Shown here in pieces: positions 1-11,500 of a stretch of 64,000 nucleotides of DNA; positions within the stretch are counted from its first letter, which is position 1; each line of letters starts with the position of its first letter. The stretch covers positions 13,764,001 through 13,828,000 of the forward strand of contig NW_020825298.1 of assembly GCF_003286085.1 (NCBI RefSeq), written 5' to 3'. The DNA is from Drosophila persimilis (lineage: Eukaryota > Arthropoda > Insecta > Diptera > Drosophilidae). A model generated the notes under the pieces. It saw only the letters and a program-made list of their open reading frames with translations. It made no database searches and had not been told where the DNA came from. A program made the translations under genes and the position numbers.

Positions 1-1757
1 ACGTCTCGCAGTAATAGTTATCAAAATTTGTGGTTCCAACATCAGAGTGTAAGAAAATCCATACAAAACGATCATACTTACTAGGTCTTTCTCCGCATAG
101 TTTTCAGATATTTCTGGTCCTTGTCACTGCGCTGTCATCCGTTCTGGTTAACTCCACACTCATTGCGGCCTTTTGGATGAAGGTGGCTCTAGCTGTGATG
201 ACTGAATTCAACGAGGTGAGTGTCTGATCCCAGTATTAAATTAAGGCTCAAGCGATCCTTTTTTTCAGGCTGGTGTTGTTAAAATGTACTCCGACGAAGA
301 GCCCTACGAGCGTGGATCGTAAGTCTAAAGTAGTGTGCCATACTTTAGATACAACAAAATAATACTTCTCTCCGTTTCACAGTAAACCCTATCCGTCGCG
401 TCCTGCAGTGGGCATTTATTTAACCGTGTGCTATGCTTCCACCCTGGGGGGCATGATTTCGCCACTACAGGATCCCAATGAAGCTCTGATCGGCATTTTT
501 AATAAGTAAGTAGAGTATTTTTATATCCGGTACTCAAGGAGCACAGAAGGAGGCGCTTCCCACCCCGTAAAGTATTTTTATTCTTAGCCAGCATCAATGG
601 CCGGTTCGACATTGCGATGTCTGTCTGTCAGTCTTCTCGTTCCGTTAGTTATTCCGTAGTTATTGCCAAATTTGAGTCTTTCCCCTTTGAATGCAAAATA
701 TAACCAAAATTATGTATAATTATACCTGTTCCCCCAGGAATTTGAAGGGAAAGGTCGGCGCTGGAAGCTTCCTGGTGCTGTTAATTGCTCCGATGATTCT
801 TAGCATGATCGTATTGAGTCTTTGGATCAGTTGTATGTTCCTCGGACTAGCGGGGGGCAAAGTGAAGCAGGAGCTGGCCGAGGGTGCTGGCAATAGGGAC
901 GGATTCAAACAGGCCGTGGCCGATAAGGGGGAGAAAATGGGTCCCTGGACAATCCACACCAAATTGTCCCTCATCCTGATTCTTGTTACATTTCTGCTAA
1001 TGATGACGCGAAAGCCTGGCTTCATGGATGGCTGGGACACCATAAGCAAGAAAACGACTAATGGTCCCTCCGTCACAATCATTGGAATGAGTATTCTATT
1101 CTTTGGCATTCCCGCCAACTACATGTTCTGCAAATACTACATGTGTCGCCAGCCCAAGAAGGAGGGCAGTGTGCCGTCGCTACTGGGCTGGAAGGCGGTG
1201 AATTCCAATACACCTTGGGGACACATCTTCATGCTGGCTGCCGGGTTCAGCTGCGTGTTTAGCGGCCAGAAGGCCGGTTTCTTTGATTGGTTGGCGGACT
1301 CGGCGAAGAAGAGTAAAATGAGCAAGGGAACCGCCTTGATGTATGGCTCCGCATTGGGAGCCCTGATGACTATCCTAGCACCAGCCACCACCTTGGCTAA
1401 GCTCGGTGTCCCCATTATGTTTGGAGCCGTAAGTGGACTACGGTCGATCAGGACTGTTTCAATACACCTCTTTCTTCTAGGGTAAGAACGTGGCCGTGCC
1501 ATTTGCGACTGCATTGCACAATCAGTTCATGCTACCAACCAGTACACCATCCAACACGATTATTGCCGGCTGGGGAAATGTCAGGCCCTTTCAGTTTGTA
1601 AGTATCTGCTAGACAGTAGTTGAAGGTCGTGACCCCAAGCAACGAACTGACTCTCATCCCCCAGCTATTGGGAGGCCTGGTACCCACCATACTCATGTTT
1701 GTCTTCATTCTGGGCTTCACCATGGCCCTAGGAGGAACTGCATTCTCCGGTTATTAA
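1..1757 (+). CDS. SLC13/INDY-like anion transporter, C-terminal part (gene cut by window edge)
   Basis: Seven exons are supported by splice sites and continuous frame: <1-46, 108-215, 269-318, 383-505, 738-1428, 1481-1597 and 1665-1757 (TAA), giving 408 residues. The fold follows SLC13 Na+/dicarboxylate-citrate transporters (DASS family, as in Drosophila Indy): many hydrophobic helices, a central GFMDGW loop (cf. GFMPGW in the family), TPWGHIFMLAAGF (cf. VPWGI.LLLGGGF) and LPTSTPSNTI in place of LPVATPPNAI. Known members move citrate or dicarboxylates across plasma membranes. This copy is divergent: both family SNT sodium-binding motifs are replaced, by VNSTLIAAF in the second exon and by LAPATTLAK near the end of the 738-1428 exon, and the GGTATLTGT stretch reads GGMISPLQD. 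Transport chemistry may therefore differ from Indy. A polyadenylation signal AATAAA lies at 1785-1790. Family assignment is confident; orthology to a particular Indy paralogue is not established. Confidence 0.85.
520..665 (+). repeat. DINE-1/mini-me fragment in transporter intron
   Basis: The intron between 505 and 738 contains a decayed stretch (CCCGTAAAGTAT, TTATTCTTAGCCAGCATCAA, then a GTCTGTCTGTC tract). It matches the longer DINE-1-like element at 26.3 kb in the same order (ATAAAGTATATATATTCTTG, CAGCATCAATAGCCGAGTCG, (GTCY)n). It explains the extra length of this intron compared with the other introns of the gene. Confidence 0.7.
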
Positions 1758-4700
1758 ACCGAATTCAATACACAAACAGCAACCAATAAAATCACAATCA
1801 GCATCTAAACTGTGACTTGGTCTCTTACTCTTAGTCTCTGAGATCGAGAAGAAGCTCGAGAAGAACAAGTGGGAAACGTTTCCTTCCTTCATATGTACAT
1901 ACCTACACACCTAACTCATATACTTAGGTACCTGGTATAAAAAGCTATATTTGGCAATGTACAGCCCTGCTGAAATGCACCAAATTCGAACCCAAAAGCA
2001 CTGTACCCAGTGGGTGATAAGCAAAGGCTTTTAACCAAATTACACAGTTTCGCATTTAAGGCATTACCCGCCTGGACATTCGCACCTAATTCGCATCGCT
2101 CTAATCCAAACAGGGCCTGCAAAAGCGTTCGGGCTAAATAATTGATTTGTTAATTTAGTCATGGACACGGACAGTCCCCATGTGCCTCTCCAGGAGACTC
2201 CTACCGGCTGAATAGTTTTCGGTTTAGTGCAGTCTGGAACCAGACGACCCGCTGCTGCCCAGGGGACGAATTTATATTCCAACAATTTAATTATTAAATT
2301 CGTCGCGAACTGTTCATGAATATTCATATCAGTCACGACATTCTCAAATTGTCTCTCTTATTGTTTTGGTTGGAGAACACGACTGCCATTGCCTTGACCA
2401 AAAATACACGAAAATGAAATGTACGGGCATCAAGTGTATACGGTGGGGATTCCGTACGCTATTCTGCTAGGGCTGGGTACTTGCGGGGTCGGATACATAT
2501 ATCCTTAATCCGATTTTTGGAACGTACATACTTATGCTCAAAGGTCGCACAGTTCTCCAAATAGAAGATAGGCGTCCTGCGACTTATGCTCTTCATTGTG
2601 AGTGCAACATCTAATTGCAATTGTCGGAAAATGTATTGATGCTACATTATATAAAAGAGTTCCTTAGTGTTCCATATAGTTCCATTTATGCAATAATCGA
2701 TAATTGTACACCATGATGGGTGGGTGTGTAAGAAATTAAGCTATCTTTAGCTTTTTTCTTTGGATATTTTCACTTAATCCCAATTGGGACTGGGGATCCC
2801 CAAAATCTGGATACCCATGGACTGGGAACAGCCACAATCAGAAACGCTTTCGGTTGTGCTCCCCTCTTATGGGCTTGCCTATTATCCGCCTGTTTTTTCC
2901 AGTCATTGCCCTCCCGTAAAATGAAAGAACAAATTATGTTTATATATTCAAATGTCATGCACGCCTTAAGCTGATTTTTCTGATTTTCTGCGTTGGTATG
3001 AGCTAAGCTCTCTTGAATTTTCGCATTTTAAACCCAATTCCTGTCTCATTATTCTTTTGACATCTGCGCAGGTTTCACAAGCAAATTGACAACAAAAACT
3101 GTGCAGGATTTTTCCCATCCATGAATTTCCATTTCCATTTGCAAGGAGTCACGTCACCGATTCGGGGCTTTGTTTTGCCATGGATTAATATCTCCCGAAG
3201 CAAAGTTCAGACGCCCCGGTACAGATTTAATTTATTTCTGACTAAACCAGGCTAAGAGTAACGGCGGACAGTGAATAAGTTTAGACAAGCGCATGGCAAG
3301 AATCAAAGTTCGAGTATGCACAGGTGGCCCCGGGTTTTCCGTAGTTATACTTTAGTCCAGGACGCCAGGTTTTACTATAATTAGTCTTTATTTATGAATA
3401 TTCTCTAAGATTAGTTATGATTACATTACATTATGATTAGATTAATACAAATAATTGCGCTCGTGATTTGCGTGTGGCTGAGTGAGACTTTGGCACCGAA
3501 TCAAATGGCGTCGATCGTTGAGGCTGTGTTCTCTCTTCTCTTTGCTCGACGGCCGCTTCTAGTCTCTCTCTCTGTTACTTGCTCTGTTATCGCTACAGAC
3601 TCTGTTGCTCTACTTGCTCTGTTATCGCTACAGACTCTGTTGCTCTCTGTGGCTTCCTACCAAATCCCACCACACACATGCCCAGCCAGTCGGTACATCC
3701 TCAGGAAGTTGTTGTTCTTCAGGCTTAGAGGAAAGTGCTTTCTTCTTTTGAGAAGTGTGACAAGTTTTATTCTCCCATTCAAAGTGCATCGGCGTCGAAG
3801 CCTCGAAGATAGCACTCAGACCAGGAAGCTGGTGCTGACCTTTGAATTTTGGCCAGAAATGAAGAGAGCCAGAATTCGTGTGGAGCAATGACCTTCGCTT
3901 TGTGGCGGACTGATTTGCCCCACAAACATTATAAATTGTAACCTGTGTGTATAATTTATTTATCGACTTATTAAAGTACACTTAAAACCCAATTAATCCA
4001 GCATCCAGATTAGTAAACACCGAAAATAGAGTTTTATTATTCAAAACTTTAACAAAAAAACCTATAATTTCCACAAAATGTGTCATATTAATTGAATTCA
4101 TAATCGCACGCATATCAATGGCCCCCATAATGATAATGTCCAGTATCCGAGCCTCCAATCAAGCGACAACAATAAATCTACTTTATGGCTATGCAAATAG
4201 CAAATATACATACATACATATGTACATGCTTGTGTGTGTGTGAAAAATAAACTCAATAATTGCACAGAAGGCAGGCAAGGCAGGGAAGGCCGAAGTCCGA
4301 ACAGCATCAGAAATTATTGTTAATAAAAACGAAAACTAATAAAATTACAGCGATTTTATCGCGACGAAAAAAGGCAAAACAATTGCGATGGCGTCGCGCA
4401 TGTGCACACAGCAAAAAGCGTGACATCAAATCAAATTAAACTTAATGTTCAATGCGATAAGGACCGCAAAATTGAATACTCATAAGAGGGAACCGAAATG
4501 ATTATGTTTAATTCAACCACAAAAGGGAAGACCAGCTAAATCAGAACAAAACTCATTTCCAGCGGAAGTCGGGAGTCGGGCAGCCATGACGCCATGCCAT
4601 CCTACAAAATGGCCATTTTGGGCCATTGTCTGTCTGCTCCTCTGCCCCACTGTCTGTCTGCCTCTTTGCCGCGCCGTCAAGCGCCCTGGTGTCCTGCTGA

Positions 4701-6006
4701 TTAGCCGTCACGAAGCTGTGACGAAAGGAACAAATGAATTATTATGGCGTTGCGTTCCAATTGTTGACATAGATTTAAATTATTTGTAACAAAGTCAACG
4801 AATCGTGTCTGCTCCTCGCCCTTGTCGGAATCTCTTCTCCTTCAGTTCTCTCATGCCCCAAGGGCTTGCCGCTGATTTGATTGTCGTGCAAAACACAAGT
4901 ACAACTCTGTAAAGGAACAAGATTGTTTGTTTAACGAGAATTTATCTATTATATACAGAATTCGATGGAAGATTTTCTATACCAATTCCTTGTCAGCAGT
5001 AAAGGGTGGAGAACCGCCCGCTCCACCGTGTGTCTCGTCTCGCCTCTTTTAAATGGCTTTGAAAACTGGTCTTCTTATAAGAGGAAAATAAAAAGCTAAT
5101 AGGCGCGGCCTGGCCACTGTTTTGTCCTGTAGTTCATTCCTTGTAAAGGTCCCGAGAGGCGTGACCTCTCTGTAGTCATTACTGTTAATGGCGCCTCGCC
5201 GATTCGATACAGTTAAGACTCGAGGATATAGTTTCAGTATACTCCAGTTGTCAAAGTCCATACCCGAATTTGAGGCTTGGATCATTTTGCACATGGAGAA
5301 TCGTCTATTCCTTGATTACTTCTCATTGGACGTTCCAATCTATTGACTACGAGTATGTGGACTCTCCTACTCGTATAATAGTCTACATACATATAGTCTC
5401 AGAGCTCTTTTTATTTAGCTATTCACGCCACTGGGCTCTGTTTGTGTATTTTTTTTAGGGACATCAAAAGGCATGGAAAAATCCGCTTGGATGTCAACAG
5501 CATTGGCCCATTTTCCCTCCTCTGTTTTCTATTTTCCTTTCGTGATGTTCTCCCTTTTGTTTGCATTTTACCTCAAGCTTTTTACAGGCTTTAATGTTTT
5601 CCACTTGTGGCATTAATTTCTGCTGTGTAAGCAGATAAATTGCAAAATGTCAGAAGAAGCAGAAGAAGCTGACAGTCACTGGCATTAATACGGATACCAA
5701 GTCGTTTGCAGGAACCCGACTCCATTGATGTCAAGTTGAGAAGTCCATCAAGTGGCAAAGTAAATTTGAACACTTTATGAATGGTGTTTGGTCCTCAATC
5801 CTGAAGTCTTTGCGAGATTATCGAGGCATTGAACTGTTTACAATGGTAGATGCCTCAAGAGGCAAGGACCTGTTTATACTATAAACTGTTGAAGGGTCAG
5901 TTTGCCACACAGGCAGGGCGGGAGGAGGGTGGTGTGGGAAATAAACACTATGATATTGACTATAACCTGAAAAAACGCACGTACTGCACCTTTATTTGAA
6001 TCAAAA
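1758..6006. other. intergenic, no supported gene
   Basis: AT-rich non-coding sequence holding the transporter 3' end (AATAAA at 1785), short CATA/TG microsatellites near 4205-4240 and a 35-bp tandem duplication at 3577-3646. ORFs here are short and lack family motifs. Confidence 0.6.
3577..3646. repeat. 35-bp tandem duplication (2 copies)
   Basis: Two head-to-tail copies of a 35-bp unit beginning ACTTGCTCTGTTATCGCTAC occupy 3577-3611 and 3612-3646. They lie in pyrimidine-rich CTCTGTT sequence and look like replication slippage. Confidence 0.85.
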
Positions 6007-7116
6007 TCAATTCTCCTGCCCCTTTACATCTTTCTTTATGGTTTGAGTGGACTTTTGATTGGTGCAACCCTCGTTTTGCGAAAGCCTATCACCCTCATCT
6101 TCCGTGAAGCTCTTAGAGACACTATCGGCGTCTTTCTTATGTGACAAACGCCAGTTCAGCAGGCTGGATTCCGATAGAAAGGCATTCTCAACACTAGTAC
6201 TGTCGTGCATGTTCCAAATGCACTTAGCAAAGATATTGGAGACATCAATGATGTGGAACCTTGGATTCTTGGCCACTTCTGCGGGCTGGGGAACGGTATT
6301 CGTGCAGACGACCAGCTCGAACAGCGATTCACTGAGCTTCTGCTGGGCCTGGCCCGAAAATACGCCGTGAGTGACGACTGCGTAGATTCTCGCCGCTCCG
6401 GCCTCGTTCAAGCGCTCAGCGGCTAGGCATAGGGTGTTACTGGTGTCCGCTAGATCGTCCACAACCACAACGACCTTGCCCCGAACGCTCCCAACCAGTA
6501 TCATGTCGTGCACCTCGCTGGCCACCCGCCTCTGCTTGTGGAACAGTGCCACGTGAGTGCCCAACTTGTGGCTGATGTGGGTGGCCGTTTTCACCGCTCC
6601 TTTGTCTGCGCCGACAATCACCAGCTCCGCGTAGTCGGGGATAAAGCGTTTAATCCACGATTCGATGGCAATATCGGATTGCAGGTTGTCGCAGGGTATG
6701 TCAAAAAATCCCTGCAGCTGGGCGTTGTGCAGTTGCATGGTCAGGACCCGATTGACCCCGGCCACAGAGAGCATGTTGGCTACTAGCTTGGCCGTTATGG
6801 GCTGCTTCCACGAGTCCATTTTGTCCTGCCGCGAGTATGGAAATAGTGGCATCACCGCCGTAATCGTGTTGGCCGAGGCATAGCGACAGGCCTGCACCAT
6901 AACCAGAAGCTCCATCAGCATGTCGTTGACCGGCTCGCAGCTGGTCTGAACTATGTAGACATCCGCTCCCCGCACCGACTCGAGCAGCTCGAACCGTATC
7001 TCTCCATTGGGGAACTTCGCGCGCAGCACTGGATGCAGGCTGAGCCCCAAGCTCTCGGCCACCACATCTGCAAAGTCGCAGTGCGATGAGCCCGACACCA
7101 CCACCAGGCGGTGCAT
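6007..7116 (-). CDS. PRPP-synthetase-like protein, intronless probable retrogene
   Basis: A single 369-codon open frame with no introns. It aligns along its length with phosphoribosyl-pyrophosphate synthetases, which join ribose-5-phosphate and ATP to make PRPP in the cytosol: SGSSHCDFADVVAESLGL near the N-terminus, ESVRGADVYIVQ, FPYSRQDK (family FPYARQDK), KLVANMLSVAGV, QGFFDIPCDNL and VVVDDLADTSNT (family VDDMADTCGT, the PRPP loop). HKQRR keeps the catalytic-loop Lys and Arg. Changes are notable: the metal-site Asp in MDLH is Gln (MQLH), the PRPP loop Gly is Asn, and PDAGGAKR reads ADKGAVKT. A hydrophilic tail of about 50 residues extends it beyond the usual ~318. Missing introns suggest a retrogene. 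It lies head-to-head with the SURF4-like gene, 476 bp between start codons. A polyadenylation signal (TTTATT on +) is at 5991-5996, close to the stop. It may be a weak enzyme or a regulatory subunit. Confidence 0.85.
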   Translation of the reverse strand: MHRLVVVSGSSHCDFADVVAESLGLSLHPVLRAKFPNGEIRFELLESVRGADVYIVQTSCEPVNDMLMELLVMVQACRYASANTITAVMPLFPYSRQDKMDSWKQPITAKLVANMLSVAGVNRVLTMQLHNAQLQGFFDIPCDNLQSDIAIESWIKRFIPDYAELVIVGADKGAVKTATHISHKLGTHVALFHKQRRVASEVHDMILVGSVRGKVVVVVDDLADTSNTLCLAAERLNEAGAARIYAVVTHGVFSGQAQQKLSESLFELVVCTNTVPQPAEVAKNPRFHIIDVSNIFAKCIWNMHDSTSVENAFLSESSLLNWRLSHKKDADSVSKSFTEDEGDRLSQNEGCTNQKSTQTIKKDVKGQEN

Positions 7117-7592
7117 TAAATTACCAGGAGTGGAAATATCCAGTACATAAATTTTGTAGAAGCGAGAAATTTTGAAGTCCTGTAGCCAGATTGGAGCTGA
7201 ACCCTCGCCTGCTTGGATTCAGGCGCAATCGTTAATGTGAGAGCTGCGGGCCGCCCTGGGCGTCTGCAAAATTTGAGATAATTGGTCGAACGATTGATTT
7301 GCCTGACCGCGGCTCAACACATCACTAAGCTGTTGGCCTCCTGTTGGCCAGGCCCCCTACAATTAGGCATATTATAATGCCCTGAGGCTGCTCAAGGTGC
7401 GGTACTGCACTGATTAAATGGGGAACGATTGGAGGTGTACACCCAAATGGGATTATAAGGAGAGCATTAGAAAGGTGACACATAGGGCTTGTGTGAGCTT
7501 GCCGGGACTTATACGTTATAACGATCCCTGCTCTACTACAATTTATTGTGTATTTCAAATTCAAACTTCCTTCGTCGCACGTCTAAAATATT
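7117..7592. promoter_or_regulatory. divergent promoter interval between PRPS-like and SURF4-like genes
   Basis: The 476 bp between the two oppositely oriented start codons must contain the 5' ends of both genes if both are transcribed. I see no motif 1, DRE or clear TATA here. The short spacing suggests shared, possibly tissue-specific, control, which is an inference. Confidence 0.35.
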
Positions 7593-8503
7593 ATGTTTCG
7601 AATTGCCTGCGAAGGAATTCTGGCGGTCAAGGCGCTGCACTACAAGATCCAATCATGGGTATTGGGGCTAGTGCCATATTTAATTATGTCATACCACTGC
7701 ATGGGCGCGTTGGCCACGCTAATGAATTACCGACTTGTGAGCGTCGAAAAGGCTGTGGTTCTGGATGTCGCGGATGTGTTTGGCTACATCTATACGGCTT
7801 TTGATGCTCTACTGACCTCTGCGGCCGTTGCACAGATCCTGGTGCGGGGCAAAGAAGAGACTGGTGTAATAATGCTGCTGATAGGGAGAGTGATTCACCG
7901 ACTGCTCTTCACTATGTGGATTCATGTGTATCACTCTCTCCTCAACGACTGCCTCGATGTGGGCTCTCTACTAGTTCTTCTGGCCACTAGAGTCTATCTC
8001 CGAGACAGGAAGGAATGGCCAAGGTTGGCTCTCAAGAAGTGCGACTTCCTGTTGTTGGCGGCAAGAATTGGCCTATCCAGTATCTATATATCCTGGCTGG
8101 AGGAGATAATTAATGTAAGTTCGGCTTCAATCGAGGTTCCGACAATAGCACTATACGTGACATTCCGTTTCAGCCCATCTCAAGCTCCCTCTCTCTCGCT
8201 CTCCTAAGTGCCTTGGTCTTGGGGATCAAGTGCAGAGCTGCCGCATACCTGACTGCCCTAGTCATACTCTATCATGACGTGCTGAGCCCACACTTTTGGT
8301 TCCTGTGGGGCTGGAATGATGCGCTCCTGTCGTTGGAGCATTTGAGCCTACTGTTCTGTAAAATTGGTGGATTCCTGCTTCTCTCGCAGCTGGGTGCCGG
8401 CAAGTGGTCGCTGGATAGGTACCTGTCCAGAGCTCCGGAAACAAAGGAGCAGATGGGAAACTACCGCCACACCAAAACCAAAACCTCCGCCTATGTCCTG
8501 TAA
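7593..8503 (+). CDS. SURF4-like ER cargo receptor, divergent paralogue
   Basis: Two exons, 7593-8114 and 8174-8503, joined in frame at AAT|gtaagt and cag|CCC, give 283 residues with about seven hydrophobic segments. The pattern matches SURF4/Erv29, which returns and packages soluble cargo in ER-derived COPII vesicles. DCLDVGSLLVLLATR corresponds to the LALGGGLLLLLAESR region of SURF4, ISSSLSLALLSALVLGIKCRAAAYLT to its sixth helix, and LEHLSLLFCKIGGFLLLSQLGAGKWSLDRY to the [26 protein letters not shown] region. The length fits the family (about 270). It ends TSAYVL and so lacks the C-terminal dilysine retrieval signal (KKKEW-type) of canonical SURF4. Identity is clearly low, so this is a fast-evolving duplicate rather than the conserved gene. 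A chemoreceptor was considered because of the many helices, but no receptor signature is present. Confidence 0.72.
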
Positions 8504-11500
8504 ATGTTTTCCCTCGGATTGAGATGTGAAAGTCGTCAGGTCTTACCGAGATCTATGCCTGCTGTGCTACTCTTTCCTCTTTTTGACCGGTACCGTTGGT
8601 TCTTGAACATCTGAGAGATTTACATAAATTCTGATGAGAAACACTTTCCCTTCGGCTAATATTTATTTTTATTTCTCTCTATCTCTATTTGCACGCCTAG
8701 CCCTCCATGTGGCGGCGGCAGGGTCGCCACTCCAAGGGTTCTCAGATTCGTGCTTCCTCGGCGTAAATTATTAAAAAGTCTCGAGTTGCGCTTAAGCGCC
8801 TTTACCCAGCATTTAATCCTCCCTCTACCCTGAAAAGGAAATTGAAACTAGCTTGGGGATGTAATGCCGTTAAATTTCAGGATACAAAAAAACTAAGAAA
8901 ACGCAGGGTCCTCTCCTTCCTTGCCGGCTTAAAAGGAAACACTGTCATTAATGAGTTCTGGGTGGGGACACAGAGCCCGCAGTGGGAAAGGCGCGAGGCG
9001 CGACCAGCACGACGTGCATTTAAGAACCGCAAAGGACGCAGTGACCTTCGCTCTTGACTCAAAACCCATTTGCATAAGCGCGGCGAGGGGGCTGGGCTCC
9101 CAGGTCCAGCAGGATGCCACTGTCTCCAACGAAGCCCACGACATGTGGGCGCCGGGTCTTGGGCTCCTGAGTGCCGACCGCCCAAGCGTTGCGCCGTGCC
9201 CCGTCAGGAGTGACGAAAGCCAGCGAATGCGATGTGCATTTTTGTTTTGCCAGCCCGCAATGCGTCTCTCTTAATTGAAAAGCACTTGCAGCCCGTCGTA
9301 TTGACACAAACGGTGAAAGTAATTGACAGTGCGACAAACAAATAAGAGGGCAAGGCCAGATAGAAGCAGATAATCCGATGAAATTTATTTTGGGAAACTC
9401 TTTCAACGGTATACAGGAATAAAGACTGAAAGATGCAGCGAATGGTCCGAAAGCGTATCTACAATAGAATAGACCATCCAGACAAAGGGATGGTTCGGCT
9501 GAGTCTGTGGCCTTCTGAGCGATACGAACCAATTTGGCCAATACTGACCAATTACCCTCTTTCGGGTTACAAAAAGATCTACTCAGGTGAAAGCCGTTCT
9601 TCCACAAATTTGAGTGCTTTTCAGCGACCTAAAAACCTTCAAACACCTATGGATGTATGTAGTTCTCAAGAAATTCGCACAAGCAGATGACCATATAGAG
9701 GACATGGAAATGTCTTTAATTAAAATGCTGTGTGTGTGCGGTTTGCTAGTAATGTGGGCCCCAGTCCAGCCTGTATTTGCTCAAGTAAACTAGGTAATAT
9801 GTATATTTGTCTAGTATGTAATGCTGCTGCATGTCACTGACTTCCTCAGCCGCTCATCCTGTTTCAGGCCTTTAAACAAACCAAAGGACATGGCATTTAA
9901 CTGGAGCCTGACCTGGAGCGGCTGCTCAGATAAGACTGCAATCAAATATACCTTTTATTAGTCAAACAAACTTAACCAAACGTATGTGTATAATTAATTT
10001 GCTCAGCCCGTTCAAACAGGCAGCTGAATGGGAGTACCAGTTGGCAGCTGAAAGGAAACGGGAATACTTTTAGTGGCTCATACATTGGTATTACTTCCTT
10101 GTACAGAATAGAGGAGGCCAACAACTACGCCTCAAATAAAAACTATTAGTAAATATTCAATATACGCGCCTATGCTAAAACAAAACATAAAAAAAAACCG
10201 ATGATGGACCGCGATTTATTAAAAATGTATAGGCAGAAACCATTTGGTGATCGGACATGGTTCTTTTTAATGGATTTTCAATGTTTCATTGAACTATACA
10301 GAATGCGAGCATAATCAAAATGATATTGAATGAAATTTCAGTATATGCACACTTTGACATTGTGATTTGGTGGAATAGACCTACCTTAGGGATACCCTAC
10401 AAAAAATCGAGCCGTAAACTTAATCTAATACTGAGGAATTCTCTTTAGTTCCTTCACTGACAGTTCCCTAAGACCTCTGCTTTTGATTCGTACACATACT
10501 CATGTGCACTTGGTCGAAAGTGAAAACAAATCGTTGCCTGCCACCGGCACACTTCCTCGAAGGTTTTTTCAACAAGATAAGGAAAATGTGCGTGTGAGCA
10601 TGTCGTAGTTACACTTTCCATATTTAAAAGAAATGTATATTGGATAAATATCAAACTTCCAAACTAGAACTGTCACTCGAATAAAAATGCCTAAGATAAT
10701 ACCCCTAATTTGGGTTTATCCAGTACCAGTCTCAGTACATATTTCGATAAAACGACTTCAGCGAAACTGGTTCCCAGAACATGCCTGAAGAAAATCGGGT
10801 GAAGAGCTCTTGAAAAGCACATACCCGTAAGAAAGTTTCCACGGAGCCCATACTTTACAATTTTGAGTATTTGTGCCCCTCGTCTAATCCCTCAGACTCT
10901 GTACGCAAGTGGTTTTAACTTTAACTGTTTCCCAGCATCTGCGCAGGGACGAAATAGATGCGGCTGGTAGATTTCCCTTCAAGGCTGAAACACACGTACG
11001 GTATTCATTTGGGACCATCATCATCTCGGCCTCAGCGACATCGTCGCATTACGTAAAAGCGCTTTTACGACTACATTTGAACACTTATGCACACGCACAC
11101 TGAGAGACGGAGAAGGAGAGAGTGGGAGAGGGAGAGAGACAGCTAACAGGTTAAGTGCGACCAGAGATTTAAACGTGTGCAAATGGCAGATGCAGAGGCA
11201 GAGACAGAGTCAGAGACAGAGACGGAGACAGAGACGGAGACAGAGACAATAAAGCTTAGAGACGCGGCGACTGGGCATGGTCTTTCTCTCATTGGAGTTC
11301 TGTATTTTTGCCTTCTCTTTGTTTCCTTTTAAGAATTTTCCAATAAGCCCCACTGCTGGCTTATTTTTGCGGCGCGACATTAAATGGCTTTTCAGCTTTA
11401 TAAAAAGTCGTTTCGAATGCTCGTATTTCTCGTATTTCACTTATTTTTCGCTTCTTTTTTCGTATTACAAAGTCATTTTCGATTTTCACCAATTCAATAA

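Noticed and set aside
1137..1514. Minus-strand 125-codon ORF
   Set aside because: It is antisense to the transporter exons, which have clear homology and splice sites.
3433..3891. 152-codon ORF with a hydrophobic N-terminus
   Set aside because: Its middle is made by the 35-bp CTCTGTT tandem duplication, an overlapping ORF runs on the other strand, and no family motif is seen.
7593..8503. Gustatory or odorant receptor
   Set aside because: The TYhxxxxxQF gustatory-receptor signature is missing and the helix order and GGLLLLLAxSR-like block fit SURF4 better.
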